A stretch of DNA of 64,000 nucleotides. Source: Antedon mediterranea (taxonomy: Eukaryota > Echinodermata > Crinoidea > Comatulida > Antedonidae). Positions 1 through 10,268 of this stretch are shown one piece after another; position 1 is the first letter of the stretch, and each line of letters starts with the position of its first letter. The notes beneath the pieces were generated by a model. That model searched no databases, was not told the DNA's origin, and worked only from the letters and a program-made list of their open reading frames with translations. A program made the translations under genes and the position numbers. Where the stretch lies: the NCBI RefSeq assembly GCF_964355755.1, contig NC_092679.1:18032932-18096931 (forward strand), in the 5' to 3' direction.

Positions 1-149
1 TTGATAATTTTAATGTTTACAAACAAAATTTGTTAATAGTAAGTTCGGTATCCCACTTCGCAGAATTCAATCTTCAAATAAAAGAAATTAAAATCAAAAG
101 GAAAAGAGACAAAAATAATATTTTATTATTTTTTATTTAATTATATTTA

Positions 150-330
150 TTTTTTTTAAACATATTTAATGAGGGTGATCCATCCAGAAATTGCTGATCA
201 TTAGGGACCCTCAGAGATAAGTTCAAAAGACAAACATATACAGAAGATGCTTTACATAAACAAAGTCTTCGAGAGGAGTTGTAATTTTGTCCTTAGAAAA
301 AATTCTGACCTGTGACAAGATTGAACCCAG
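150..330 (-). mobile_element. CR1-like LINE 3' tail fragment
   Basis: On the minus strand this matches the 3' untranslated end of two other LINE copies in the window (near 1,455-1,560 and 18,440-18,560). The shared plus-strand signature is a GAGGGT block, then ATCCATCCAG, then GCTGATCATTAGGGA and CCTC. No coding part remains, so this is a severely 5'-truncated copy. Confidence 0.6.
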
Positions 331-388
331 GACATTTGGAGTGGTAGCCAAGCATCATAACCACCAAGCCACAACTGAACTCCAAATA
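300..388 (-). repeat. tRNA-derived SINE head (family B)
   Basis: The reverse complement contains an A-box-like GTGGCTTGGTGGTTATGATG and a B-box-like GGGTTCAATC, spaced as in a tRNA. Nearly the same head occurs on the plus strand at 30,136-30,190, so it is a dispersed repeat rather than a tRNA gene. The stems do not form a convincing cloverleaf. Confidence 0.5.
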
Positions 389-639
389 GTATTATATAGT
401 AAGCACAGGACTAAGCACCACCAGTACGTTTTCGCTAAATGCATACGTTTTGCATAGCCAAATACTACAAAATAACGCTGTATTGCTACAAATTGGACAA
501 AAATGCAATGCAACACTTAATTGTTTCCTACTCCAAACTGGCTAATCACCCATTTTAATGAAAATGTTGGTTGACCACAGTGAAGTAAGTACCAGACAAT
601 AATTGACATCTTACGCTAAGCCGCTCTTGAGTTGCAACA

Positions 640-930
640 CTCGTGGGCATAAAGATATTTTATTATTTCATTATTTATTCGATCTATTTCAGTATACATA
701 ACAAAAAAAAAACTGAAATTGTGGAGATCAGAGTCAACCTAAGTGAACTTAATCACTGTAGCTGAGCCAACCACAAAGTCAATTTACACATAAAAAAAAG
801 ACACAAAATACAGTTAAAGTGAATCAATGAATGTGAACTTTTCTAATGAAGGCTGATGGGCTTTCTAGGACTGCAACATCTGTCAATGGTCTGGGAAGAT
901 GGTTCCAGACACGGGGTATTCCAGAGCCAC
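640..930 (-). mobile_element. LINE ORF2 C-terminal remnant
   Basis: Read on the minus strand, about 825-920 encodes residues around RVWNHLPRPLTD, followed by FIRKVHIH and a stop. This resembles the conserved WN-LP end of LINE ORF2 proteins. The flanking GGGCATAAAGATATTT motif occurs twice (near 646 and 948). No upstream reverse transcriptase is present. Family assignment is uncertain. Confidence 0.5.
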
Positions 931-1454
931 TTTTGATTTGCCACAGTGGGCATAAAGATATTTTCTATTTATTAATTAATTTGAGAATTCTTTCATTATA
1001 TTCTATTACTGTGTTCAATTGAAAGTTGTAAGTACAATTATCTAACATGATGGTACCAATGTACTGTATTCCATAAATCAAATTAACCTCCTTTACTGAA
1101 AATGTCAGTGTGTTAACAGATTGATGTTTTAAAAGTACCTGGTTGAACATTCTAATCTGTAATTTAATTCGTTAGTGACGCCACAATTAACCAGGTAATA
1201 GTTTTTATGAAAACATGGAAAATGTGGTTGACATCATAATTTTATCTTAAAGAAGTTCTCATTTATATATTTTATTTTCATGCCTATATTCAGCTTTTAA
1301 AAGGTGTAGTTTAATTTACAATTATGTTGATTAACTATATGTTTAGGCTAAACATTATTTTCACATTGTGAAAACACAAAATCTGTTTCACAAGTTACTG
1401 ATGATCGAATTGGTGCATTTATATCATTGAAAAAACGCTATTCCTTTTTATATT

Positions 1455-4340
1455 CAATGGACCAATTTTTTTATTTCAACTTTATTTATAGAGGGTAACC
1501 CTTCCAGCTGAACCCGCAGGCCAGCTGATATTCAGGGGCCCTCTTGAAAATGACAAAATATATAAAACTATACTTAACTAATACGAATCTACTATATACA
1601 TTTAAATTTAAAACTATTATATAAAAAAATAATTATCCAAAAAAATTCAATTAAACAATTACGATAAAATGTGTTTTTTAAAATTGAATTTAAACGAGTT
1701 AATATTGGTACATTCTTTCAAAACAGAAGGTAATACATTATATAAAATACAAGCAGAATAAATAAAAGAGCGCCGGAAACATTCCAATTTAACTTTGGGT
1801 ACCAGCAAGTCTCCCCTGGAAGCAGCCCTAGTCCTCATAGAGTGTATCGGAACAGTGGAAAATCGTTGGGTGATGTATCGAGGGGCAATATTGTTCATGG
1901 CTTTAAAAGCTAGGCAGCCTACCTGGTACTGCACCCTCTGTGACACATTCATGATGTGGAGAGATGTTAGAAGAATGTGAGTGCTGGTGCGAGGCGGAGC
2001 TTGAAGAACAACACGCATAGCGCGATTTTGAAGTTTTTGAATCTTATTAATGTTTGTTTTACTTCCGGTGCCCCAGAGAAGAGCACCGTAGTCAATGTGT
2101 GGTAAAATTAATGTGTTGTAAAATAAATGTGCTGTACGTTTGTCAAGATATTTTCTAATTCGTGCAAGTGTGTGGATTTTGAAAGAAAGTGTAGAGCTCA
2201 ACTTACTGACATGGGTATGCCAGTTAAGTTGATTGTCAATGTGCACACCTAAGTGTTTGTGGTTAGTTACAACTTTGATCGGTTGTGCAGCAATCGATAC
2301 GTCTATTGTTTTGTGTTTAAGCCGCTGAGGGACGCCAATTAACATCGCCTCAGTTTTGTCAGTGTGTAATGATAATCGGTTAGAGGTGAGCCATGTGTTA
2401 ATTAGTGAGAGGTCAGAATTTACTCCAAGCGACGTTCCACAGTCCAATCGACTAAGCTGCTCCAGGACAGACTCACAAGATACCCTCTGAAAATCAAATT
2501 GAGAATCAAATAAAGGTAAATAAGAACATGGATCAACATTATTAGCTGCAAGTGCATTGTCAAGATGAGTAGCTATATTTACAAAATAATCATTATATGC
2601 ATTACTAATTTCATTTTCATTACAAGAAGCATGACCATTGATCCTAACAGAAGATGGCAACCAGTTAGACTTTGATGAGATCAAATGTTTCATTCCTTTC
2701 CACATCTTGCTGGTGTCATTCGCAGATTCAATTAAAAAGTTCCTATAATAATTAACTTTTGACTTTCTACACATTTTATTAATCTGATTTCTTAATTTTT
2801 TAATTTGTAACCATAGTTCAGCTTGACCGTTTGGTTTTGCCTTTGACTTTAATCTATCACGTTCGTGCATCAGAATCAATATGTCATCACAACCTTTTAA
2901 CCACAAGGGCAAACTTTTTTTAAAACGTTTCGTTTTTTCTGGAGCATGGACATTAATTACTCCACCAAGGAAATTGTGAAGAACTTTTAAACAGACGTTC
3001 ACGTCATCAAGTTGAGGAATTATGTTCCAAGGTAGTTTTTTCAGGTCATTAATGAAGTTATCCTCGTTGAAATTTCGGAAGTCCCTGAAGGTCCGCTGAT
3101 CATGTACATTCTTGGGAGGTTTGATACGTATTGATGTAAAAATAAAGTCATGATCACTTATGTCTGAAGACAACGTTGTATTGTTGTCGTGTAATTCCTT
3201 GTTGGTTGTGAGTATAACATCAATTAACGTTTGAGAGTCTCTGGTCGTACGCGTTGCATTCGGGATAATCTGTGTCAGATTGAATAAGTCCATGATATGC
3301 ATGAGACTGTTTCTATTCGTGTGTGGTTTCAGCATGTCCACATTAAGATCGCCTAGCATGATAAAATCCTTGGAATCACAATAGTCTTCCAGGAAACTCT
3401 CAAGATGAGTAAAATATATCGCAGGCGAGTTTGGGGGTCTGTAGACAACTGATGCCCGTATTACGACTGAAGCCATATGAATTTCTACAAGAAGGGATTC
3501 GATACTAGCATGTTTAGGATCCACGATTAACTGGGTAAAAGACAATGAGCTGGCAATAAACATTGCCACCCCTCCTCCATGTCTATTCCTATCACGGCGA
3601 AGGAGAGTATACCCAGGTAGTGATACTTCATTATCGTGAATTATATCCGAGAGTTTAGTCTCCGAAATTGCCAAAATATGTAGTTGAGTACGATGCAATA
3701 ACAGTCGGAGTTGATCGATTTTGTCCGTTAAACTGTTTATATTGATGTGCGCAATTCGTAATCCCTTGCATTGATTTATAAAATCAAACGTTGGGGATCT
3801 CCGGCTGCCACCTGCATTCGAATCAAGCTGGGTATTCCTTCGAAGTACTTGAGCTTGATTGTTGTTGTTGCAAACAATGGTATTCGTTCCGGGTTGATGA
3901 TTACTATTTCCGTAATGTCTGCCATTTTGTGGACCAGGGTTTAATTCAATATCTCCACACATGCATAATTCTGACATGTTAAATGTACTTTGAGAGTTAT
4001 GATAGTATCGGATGGGCGCATTGAAAAATTTGCGTTTGAAAGTCCCGCTATACATATTTATACGCTTCAGATCGTGTAGAGCATTATATGTATCCGGCCT
4101 TGCTATCGCCTGCGACAACTCGACGTAGGAGAGCGATAATGAAATTGATATAGGCTTACCGATAAAATCACTGTCGTATGTCCAATTTAGTCCATTAAAA
4201 CGGTCATTGTTCGCCAATCCATAAACAATATCATAATCATACTTCTTGTATCGGTAGGATCCATAATATATGAACCCAGATACAGCAATTAATGAATTAA
4301 TGAACCAAAGCATCCCTCTGCAATGAACTTTTTTTTAAAG
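1455..4340 (-). mobile_element. CR1-type non-LTR retrotransposon, internally deleted
   Basis: The element consists of the single long ORF at 1,659-4,313 and a 3' tail down to about 1,455. The tail shares the GAGGGT-CC-TCCAG-GCTGAT-CCTC signature with tail-only copies at about 150-330 and 18,440-18,690. The minus-strand end reads as a short A/T-rich tail. The region above 4,313 has no further clear element sequence, so the 5' boundary is approximate. Confidence 0.8.
1659..4313 (-). CDS. LINE ORF2-like protein with 2A-like peptide; central reverse transcriptase deleted
   Basis: 884 aa. Residues 1-118 are a hydrophobic-starting leader of unknown role. Residues 119-128 (CGDIELNPGP) match the 2A-like ribosome-skipping consensus DxExNPGP, known from some sea urchin CR1-type LINEs. 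From about residue 185 there is an APE-type endonuclease: HININSL, AISETKL, GGGVAMFI, GDLNVDML and SDHDF are visible. A charged linker follows. The protein then jumps from the start of the reverse transcriptase region (around LEQLSRLDCGTSLGV) directly to LSLINTWLTSNRLSLHTDKT, which normally follows the FADD catalytic box. The palm core is therefore missing while the frame is kept. The C-terminal region (HIDYGALLWG, IQKLQNRAMR) is intact. The copy cannot reverse-transcribe by itself. Confidence 0.88.
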   Translation of the reverse strand: MLWFINSLIAVSGFIYYGSYRYKKYDYDIVYGLANNDRFNGLNWTYDSDFIGKPISISLSLSYVELSQAIARPDTYNALHDLKRINMYSGTFKRKFFNAPIRYYHNSQSTFNMSELCMCGDIELNPGPQNGRHYGNSNHQPGTNTIVCNNNNQAQVLRRNTQLDSNAGGSRRSPTFDFINQCKGLRIAHININSLTDKIDQLRLLLHRTQLHILAISETKLSDIIHDNEVSLPGYTLLRRDRNRHGGGVAMFIASSLSFTQLIVDPKHASIESLLVEIHMASVVIRASVVYRPPNSPAIYFTHLESFLEDYCDSKDFIMLGDLNVDMLKPHTNRNSLMHIMDLFNLTQIIPNATRTTRDSQTLIDVILTTNKELHDNNTTLSSDISDHDFIFTSIRIKPPKNVHDQRTFRDFRNFNEDNFINDLKKLPWNIIPQLDDVNVCLKVLHNFLGGVINVHAPEKTKRFKKSLPLWLKGCDDILILMHERDRLKSKAKPNGQAELWLQIKKLRNQINKMCRKSKVNYYRNFLIESANDTSKMWKGMKHLISSKSNWLPSSVRINGHASCNENEISNAYNDYFVNIATHLDNALAANNVDPCSYLPLFDSQFDFQRVSCESVLEQLSRLDCGTSLGVNSDLSLINTWLTSNRLSLHTDKTEAMLIGVPQRLKHKTIDVSIAAQPIKVVTNHKHLGVHIDNQLNWHTHVSKLSSTLSFKIHTLARIRKYLDKRTAHLFYNTLILPHIDYGALLWGTGSKTNINKIQKLQNRAMRVVLQAPPRTSTHILLTSLHIMNVSQRVQYQVGCLAFKAMNNIAPRYITQRFSTVPIHSMRTRAASRGDLLVPKVKLECFRRSFIYSACILYNVLPSVLKECTNINSFKFNFKKHILS

Positions 4341-6627
4341 TTGAAATTAATACAGGTTTTTTGATTAATTATTTTTGTTCATCCATCCGTTATGGTTGTA
4401 ATTGCAATTAGTTCTTATCTTGTTGTTTTTGATTACCTGCCTCAGGTTGGATTTCATCAAGTAATTTAGTATTCATTGATTTCATCCTTATACAGATACA
4501 CAAATTAGAGTAATTGAGTTTATCTAGACTATTGGGTTTATCTAACTTTGTTAAAGATACTGAAGAAGGCTCTGAGTGCTGGAGACCCAGGATTTTTAAA
4601 TAGGAGGAAGAGGTTAAAGGGGGCCTAAAAAGTGAGATGAAATTTTGAACTATAACCTAATGTCCAATCTTTTGCGTTGTATTTAAGGTACGTGTATGTT
4701 GGACAATTTGGGTTGTATTTTTTGTCCAACCCACTGAAACCTGACTTCGGTCATTTGCTTGATATGCAGATGCACACAACAATGGGATTTTTATTTTCCT
4801 AATTCAATAGTACTGTTTAAAGCGCTAATTTGTTTACACACGCGCAAGAGATTAACAGTAAACTGTCATCGCAAAAGCTGTAACTCAGAAAAAATGTACC
4901 AATTTGAGTATGTTTGCTTATTTATTAATTGTAATAATAATAATATATGGACACGTTATCCAAATAAAAGTTGATTATTGTAGGTCTATAAAACTCCTCT
5001 TGAAAAATTCAAGGTTCAAAACATATTTGGCATAATATATTCAGTGTTGTTCTTGAGCCCAAGTACTTACTATGGTTATCACATATTTACTAGAAAAGCG
5101 AACATATGTACTGTACCATTGGCAGATTTCCAACAGTAACGAACACCCGTTAGATTATTGATTTATTCAAAAACATTTTCATTTAGAATATTTTACGAAT
5201 GTGACGCAAATACGTTGTATTTTGAATTGTAAATTATTGATTATTGAAAGCTGGTATATTTCTGTACAGAGCTCTTTAATGGCTTGATAATTTCAACGCT
5301 TTGACATCACTGTTACCATGGTAATACTAGTAACCAGGGGCATTTACATTATAGATAAGTTGATCGATATTACTGATGGACGTATATTGCAATTGTTAAT
5401 TAGTTTCAGCTCGAGAAATTATCATAGTATCATGTATTTTAAATTAATATAAATATTAATATTACACTTTTTACATTATTGTATTAAGGGATCATGTCAA
5501 AATGATTCTGCTGCAGTTACTGCAGTAACATGGATTTATTTAGATTGTTTCAAAGTGGAAGTTTATGAAGCAGTCACTGCAATAAAGTGATTATTCCAAA
5601 AAAGCTTGCTTGCTCTTTTAAAGAGTGAACAAAATGTAGGTACTGCAGTAACTGCAGTAAAATATTTTTAACATATTGGGCTCTAAAACCAGACTGCTAT
5701 TATGGTGCAAATATAATAGTGAATTAGTGTTTATGTCAAAATTGACACTTTGTGCAAAGAGTTGAATCCGGGACATTCACACGAAATGTGGGAATTAACT
5801 TTTGGAAGCCAGGTTGTATTTGGGGCCATGCAAGGTTTTAGTAGTAATAGTAACTTGGCTCCCTTTGGCTCATGTATAGCATCTTCATTACAGATCTTGG
5901 CATGGGGTCTAGAACAGGTTATTTACGTTGCCGAAACAAATAAATAAATCCTGTTAGGATATACTTCTAACTACAGTATTGACACTGGTTGCCAAATATC
6001 AAATACTAGCAAATAAATTTATTCATGATTTTAAATTTCTTGCCAAAATTTAGAGGCACATTCGGGATGTACAGTTAGCAAAACATACTTAGGGCCAACA
6101 AATAAGGTTTTCTGAAAATACTGTAGTACTAAGGCTGTTTTGTGATAAATTGTCACAAAAAATGCTTGTTCAACGTGATTTACTGTAATTCAAGCCTTAT
6201 TCATATTGGATTCTCCGGCATAGAAAATCTCAATACTTATGAATACCAAATAAGTTGCTAAGGGATAGTGTTAACGCAAGTTATATATTTTTACTTCATT
6301 GTAAGATTCTCAGACATGATACCTAATACGAACCGAGATGCTAACTTATATTTACATAGAAAATAAAGTCTAGTAGGCTGTATATGCATGTGTGCCTATA
6401 TCAAATGCAATGAATAAATTGGCTATTTACACTTCAGTCATGACCTAAAGGCACTTATTACTACTGTACATTTTTATGAAATAAAGTAAGGGCCTCATTC
6501 ACATTGCCTAGAAAAACTCTAGAGTTTGCCCATACTGCAGTGCACACCATACAAAACACTGGTGTTGATACTCCGGTTTTTCTGCTAGGTGATGATAGAG
6601 AGAGAGGTATTTAAGAGAGAGGTATAA

Positions 6628-6890
6628 GAGTGAATTCATTTTGAGAAATTGTTTAAATTTTTCATTTCATTTCATTTATGTTTTTTATCTACTGGAAAAC
6701 CAACATTGACATACTAACAAATAGGAAGACAATTAAAAGGTACCTAGATGTCTACTATATTGTAGTAGTAGTGAATTCATTTTGAGAAATTGTTTAAATC
6801 TTTTTTTTATCTTCTGGAAGACCAACATTGACATACTAACAAATATGAATACAATCAAAAGGTACCTAGATGTCTACTACTATATTGTCA
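6628..6890. repeat. tandem duplication, two ~130 bp units
   Basis: GTGAATTCATTTTGAGAAAT begins both units, and both continue through ACCAACATTGACATACTAAC to AGGTACCTAGATGTCTACTA. The units differ by a few substitutions and by a short CATTT expansion in the first. Confidence 0.85.
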
Positions 6891-7689
6891 TGCTAGTATT
6901 TCAATGTAAACACTAACTAAACTGTAGAGCCACACAATAGCAAGAATTTCAAGTGTCATAAATACTATTGTTAAACTTTTATTGTTCAAAGTCTGCTGCT
7001 GATTGGTTAAGAGTGATGGGGTGACACTGACATGAGGCCCTAGGGGAGATTTACCTTTAGTACCGACTTTTATGCTGGTTAAGTTAAATTACCCGATACA
7101 ATTATTCTAGATTATGTAAAGTGTTTTTGTTTGCTTTGTTTGTTTTTTTTTAACTTTTTTGCACTTAGAAGAACTTATTTAAAGTGCATATCTTGTATTG
7201 TTTTTCTTCTTGTTTATATCAGTCATCGCCATATTTATTGTTGTTTTATCTGGAGGTTCAAACCTAAAGTACAAATGTATATATATAGTGTAATATGTTG
7301 TGTGAAATAAAACTGAAACAGTAACAGAAAGCCCAGCTGTAGTCCAGTCCCATATTTGACAGCAAAATTATGAACTAGGCCTATTTTTTACATCTATTGA
7401 CACCATTTATGAAATAATCAATAACACTAAAACTTTTTCCCGAAACTGAACTTTCTTCAGAAGTAAGTTTTGAGGACCACAACCTCTCCTGAAACCAGAA
7501 TTTCCTAGGGTCTCAAAACCTGACTTAAAAAAATCAAGCACAAAGTTTGTATAAATTAAACATTGAATCAGTGTTCATTATATCAGAGGGGCAGAGAGTA
7601 ATAACACAATAAAATGTTATTTTGTATGGTTTCAAGAAAAGTAAGTATAGATTGACCATTGTCATAACACAGGTGTAATTAACTAATGT

Positions 7690-8130
7690 TGTATTGTGAG
7701 TGAATGAAGCCTTTTTAATTAAAACAAGTACAAGGTCCGCGATCCCTTGCAACAGTACTTGTTTAATCCCACCAGTGTGTCGGACATTTTGAGTGTGTCG
7801 CACATTTTGAATGTGGCGGACATTTTGAGTGACAATGGTTTTTGGCTCCAGACAAACCCCTTTTAAATGTTAGATCCCTATATTATATTCCATGTTTTGC
7901 ATCCAAGAAATTTACATAAAATGTGGGGATTAACTTTTTGGCAGGCCTGTATTATTATTATGTGGGCCTTATTGTTGTAGGTCTATTGTGAGTGAATGAA
8001 ACCTTTTCAATTTATAGGAAGTACAAGATGAAACCATATTTTTGGTTGTGTTTCTCATAATTTCCACATAAAACAGTTTAGTACTATAACAGTGATTCAT
8101 TTAGTCCCACCAGTGGATTGGACATTTTGG
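7690..8130. repeat. diverged direct duplication with short tandem units
   Basis: TATTGTGAGTGAATGAA...AGTACAAG and CCCACCAGTG...GGACATTTTG occur near 7,692-7,790 and again near 7,985-8,130. Inside the first copy a roughly 22-bp unit containing GGACATTTTGAGTG is repeated three times (7,780-7,832). Confidence 0.7.
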
Positions 8131-8767
8131 AGAATTAGACCCCCTTTTTTATGTCCACCCCCTGACATTACACAAACTACTTTTAAATGTCAATATATTT
8201 TTGCGCATTTCACATGTTTGTGGTGACTGGTTTGAGTATACATACATTGCCGTTTTTACCTTTACAAAACTATGGTATTGAGTACAGCAAAACTAACTGC
8301 TATGTAATGCTAAAAGTGTGTCAATTTCACACAAGCTAGACCCCATGCAACTTTGATGACATCATTTGTTGAAGTCTGGTTATTCTTTCAGTGTGTCCCC
8401 CCTCTCCAATTAATTTATAATATGCTGTCTTATCTCCAGCTGGTTTAAAATCTTTTGAACTTTACTCCATAAAGTTATAATTAACAATTATAAGTTATAT
8501 GGTTGATTGACGTCATATGGTTCACAGTATACCCATGATTTGTACATGTGATATCTAGTGCATGCTACTGTACTAAACACAATCAACTTTATATATTTAC
8601 TATCTCTATTTGAAGTTTGACCGTTTATTGTGTGATTGTCACTGTCCTTGAAAACCAGAGAAGAATAGATATAATGTAAACAAGTTTTATTTTTATATAT
8701 TTAATTTATAACTTTCAAATTTTACGGTGGAATCCCTTCTTTAGGACACACCTTATATTCATATTAA

Positions 8768-9009
8768 GGTAACACTTTCTTGCGCTATGCAATTTGTTTG
8801 GTAAATCAAATGATTTTTCTAATTTGTTTTACACACTATGAACCATTTCTTTAACAAAGTAAAAATAGCAAATTGTTATAAGGAATCATCAAAAAAATTT
8901 GATGGCGGCTATTTTTTGTTAAAGAAATGGTTTATATTGTGTAAAACAAATAAGAAAAATCATTTGATTTACCAAAAAAAAAATTGCGTATCACAAGGAA
9001 AGTGTTACC
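8768..9009. mobile_element. foldback MITE with TTAA target duplication
   Basis: A 242-bp element with long terminal inverted repeats of about 100 bp. It begins GGTAACACTTTC and ends GAAAGTGTTACC, flanked on both sides by TTAA (8,764-8,767 and 9,010-9,013). TTAA-specific insertion points to the piggyBac or Kolobok superfamilies. The ORF at 8,838-9,050 lies inside this palindrome and is not a gene. Confidence 0.85.
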
Positions 9010-9104
9010 TTAAACAAAAAATGTTTTTTTGCCTAATAATAATAATCTAATAATTTTAATGAATCTTTATTTAGGAATTCATTTAAATTTTTTTTTTTTT
9101 ACAG

Positions 9105-9181
9105 GAAAAAAACTTGGACTTCCTGTACTGGGAATTGCCAAGGCCACACCTACCAAGAAAATATATCCGGCAACTGCATGA
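9105..9181 (+). other. orphan terminal-exon-like segment
   Basis: A polypyrimidine tract ending in ACAG precedes 9,105. In the open frame (two bases of carry-over) the segment encodes 24 residues, KKLGLPVLGI...KKIYPATA, then TGA at 9,179-9,181. An AATAAA-like polyadenylation signal lies about 115 bp downstream (near 9,297). The composition looks like real protein, but I do not recognise it and found no upstream partner exon. It could be the last exon of a gene entering from outside the window, a dead exon, or chance. Confidence 0.3.
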
Positions 9182-10004
9182 TTATGTTTGGTGGCAGAGG
9201 TGATATTGTAAAATAACACACTTTAAATGTGAATTATTCATTTAACACAAAATATATTTAAAATATATTAGACATTGTATTGATGAGACCTGCTTGTAAT
9301 AAACTTTACATTCAATCATCAGTTATACCTCCATGATTGAAGTTAGATGCAACTGCCTTTGAACCAGAAAAAGTATATCTTCTGAGAGAACTATAAATTA
9401 TACAATAAACTCGTTTTCACTACAGTAAGGAAAGTATTGTATGGTGGCCTGCTTATCAGTCATAGGCTCTTGGATTCAAATCCTGCCATTTTTTTATGGC
9501 CAATGTTGTCTCTCCTATCTTGTTTTTTATTGTACAAAATTTAAATATTCTGCCAAATGTAAATTTTACACTGTATGTTACAGATTTTAAATTAATTTAC
9601 TCTACAAGTTTATGAGTCTATTAAAAATGAAAGACCCCGGCCCTGAGAATACATTGATCATTATAATTACATAGTGCGTTGATAGATAATGCCTTTTTCA
9701 AATGTCGTCTGCAGCTGTAACCACGCCAACTATTACTAGCTTCTACAGAGTTATTGGATGTGTTGAATTACATTACAATGTAGTAGACCTCTATATACTG
9801 TATATATTTCTAAACCTGAGCTGCACTGACGAGATCTAAGAAGATCGAAACAGACTGTCTGTCGGTTTAGAATTAACTTTCAATGCCTAATGTGTTTATA
9901 AATATAAAAGTATCTCTCCGGAGATGCCGCTTCGTGAATAAAAATACTGATAGATGAGGGCGTATCAATTTGATCTCTGGTGCGCGTGCGTACAATTGAG
10001 GGAC
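9182..10004. other. intergenic with SINE-tail-like block
   Basis: Mostly featureless AT-rich sequence. At 9,866-9,912 a block (CGGTTTAGAATTA, then ATGCCTAATGTG and a TA-rich run) resembles the 3' end of the SINE at 10,005-10,268. It is probably the tail of a second copy lying just upstream. Confidence 0.5.
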
Positions 10005-10268
10005 TAGTGCTGTTCCGTCATACCACGCCGAGAATGTTAAAGAATCGCTATCCAATTGAGTTTGAACAATACCATTAAAACCCCAGTAGACTAATGGTTA
10101 GGACATCTGCATATCAAGCAGAAAGTTCCGGGTTTGAGTCTCGGTTGGGGCGACTTTTTCTCATTCTCACAGATTTCCTCATCTTATCGTTTCAAATTAA
10201 TTAAATTTCAGTATATCACCGGGCGGTTTAGAATTACTGTTCTATGCCTGATGTGTATATATATATAC
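10005..10268 (+). mobile_element. tRNA-derived SINE (family A), complete-looking copy
   Basis: Order: a 5' leader (AGTGCTGTTCCGTCATACCA, then CCAATTGAGTTTGAACAA), a tRNA-like head at about 10,079-10,151, a conserved body (TTTTCTCATTCTCACAGATT...ATCTTATCGTTTCAAAT), a 3' block (CACCGGGCGGTTTAGAATTA) and a TA dinucleotide tail. The head folds like a tRNA, with acceptor CCCCA/TGGGG, anticodon stem TCTGC/GCAGA and loop ATATCAA (ATC in the anticodon position). The same order of parts recurs in a second copy at 39,200-41,085, so this is a repeat and not a working tRNA gene. Confidence 0.82.

Larger units (their letters stand above)
4341..8763. other. intergenic DNA, no supported gene
   Basis: I see no exon chain or conserved protein here; the few ORFs of 60-90 codons look like chance ORFs. 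Contents are AT-rich DNA, a TACTGCAG-rich patch at 5,510-5,665 (imperfect inverted copies of CTGCAGTTACTGCAGTA), and the duplications listed separately at 6,628-6,890 and 7,690-8,130. Confidence 0.5.

Noticed and set aside
8838-9050. 70-codon plus-strand ORF
   Set aside because: Lies within the foldback MITE arms.
10079-10151. tRNA gene with ATC anticodon position
   Set aside because: It sits inside a repeat whose flanks recur at 39,200-41,085, and the second copy has a changed anticodon arm; it is a SINE head.
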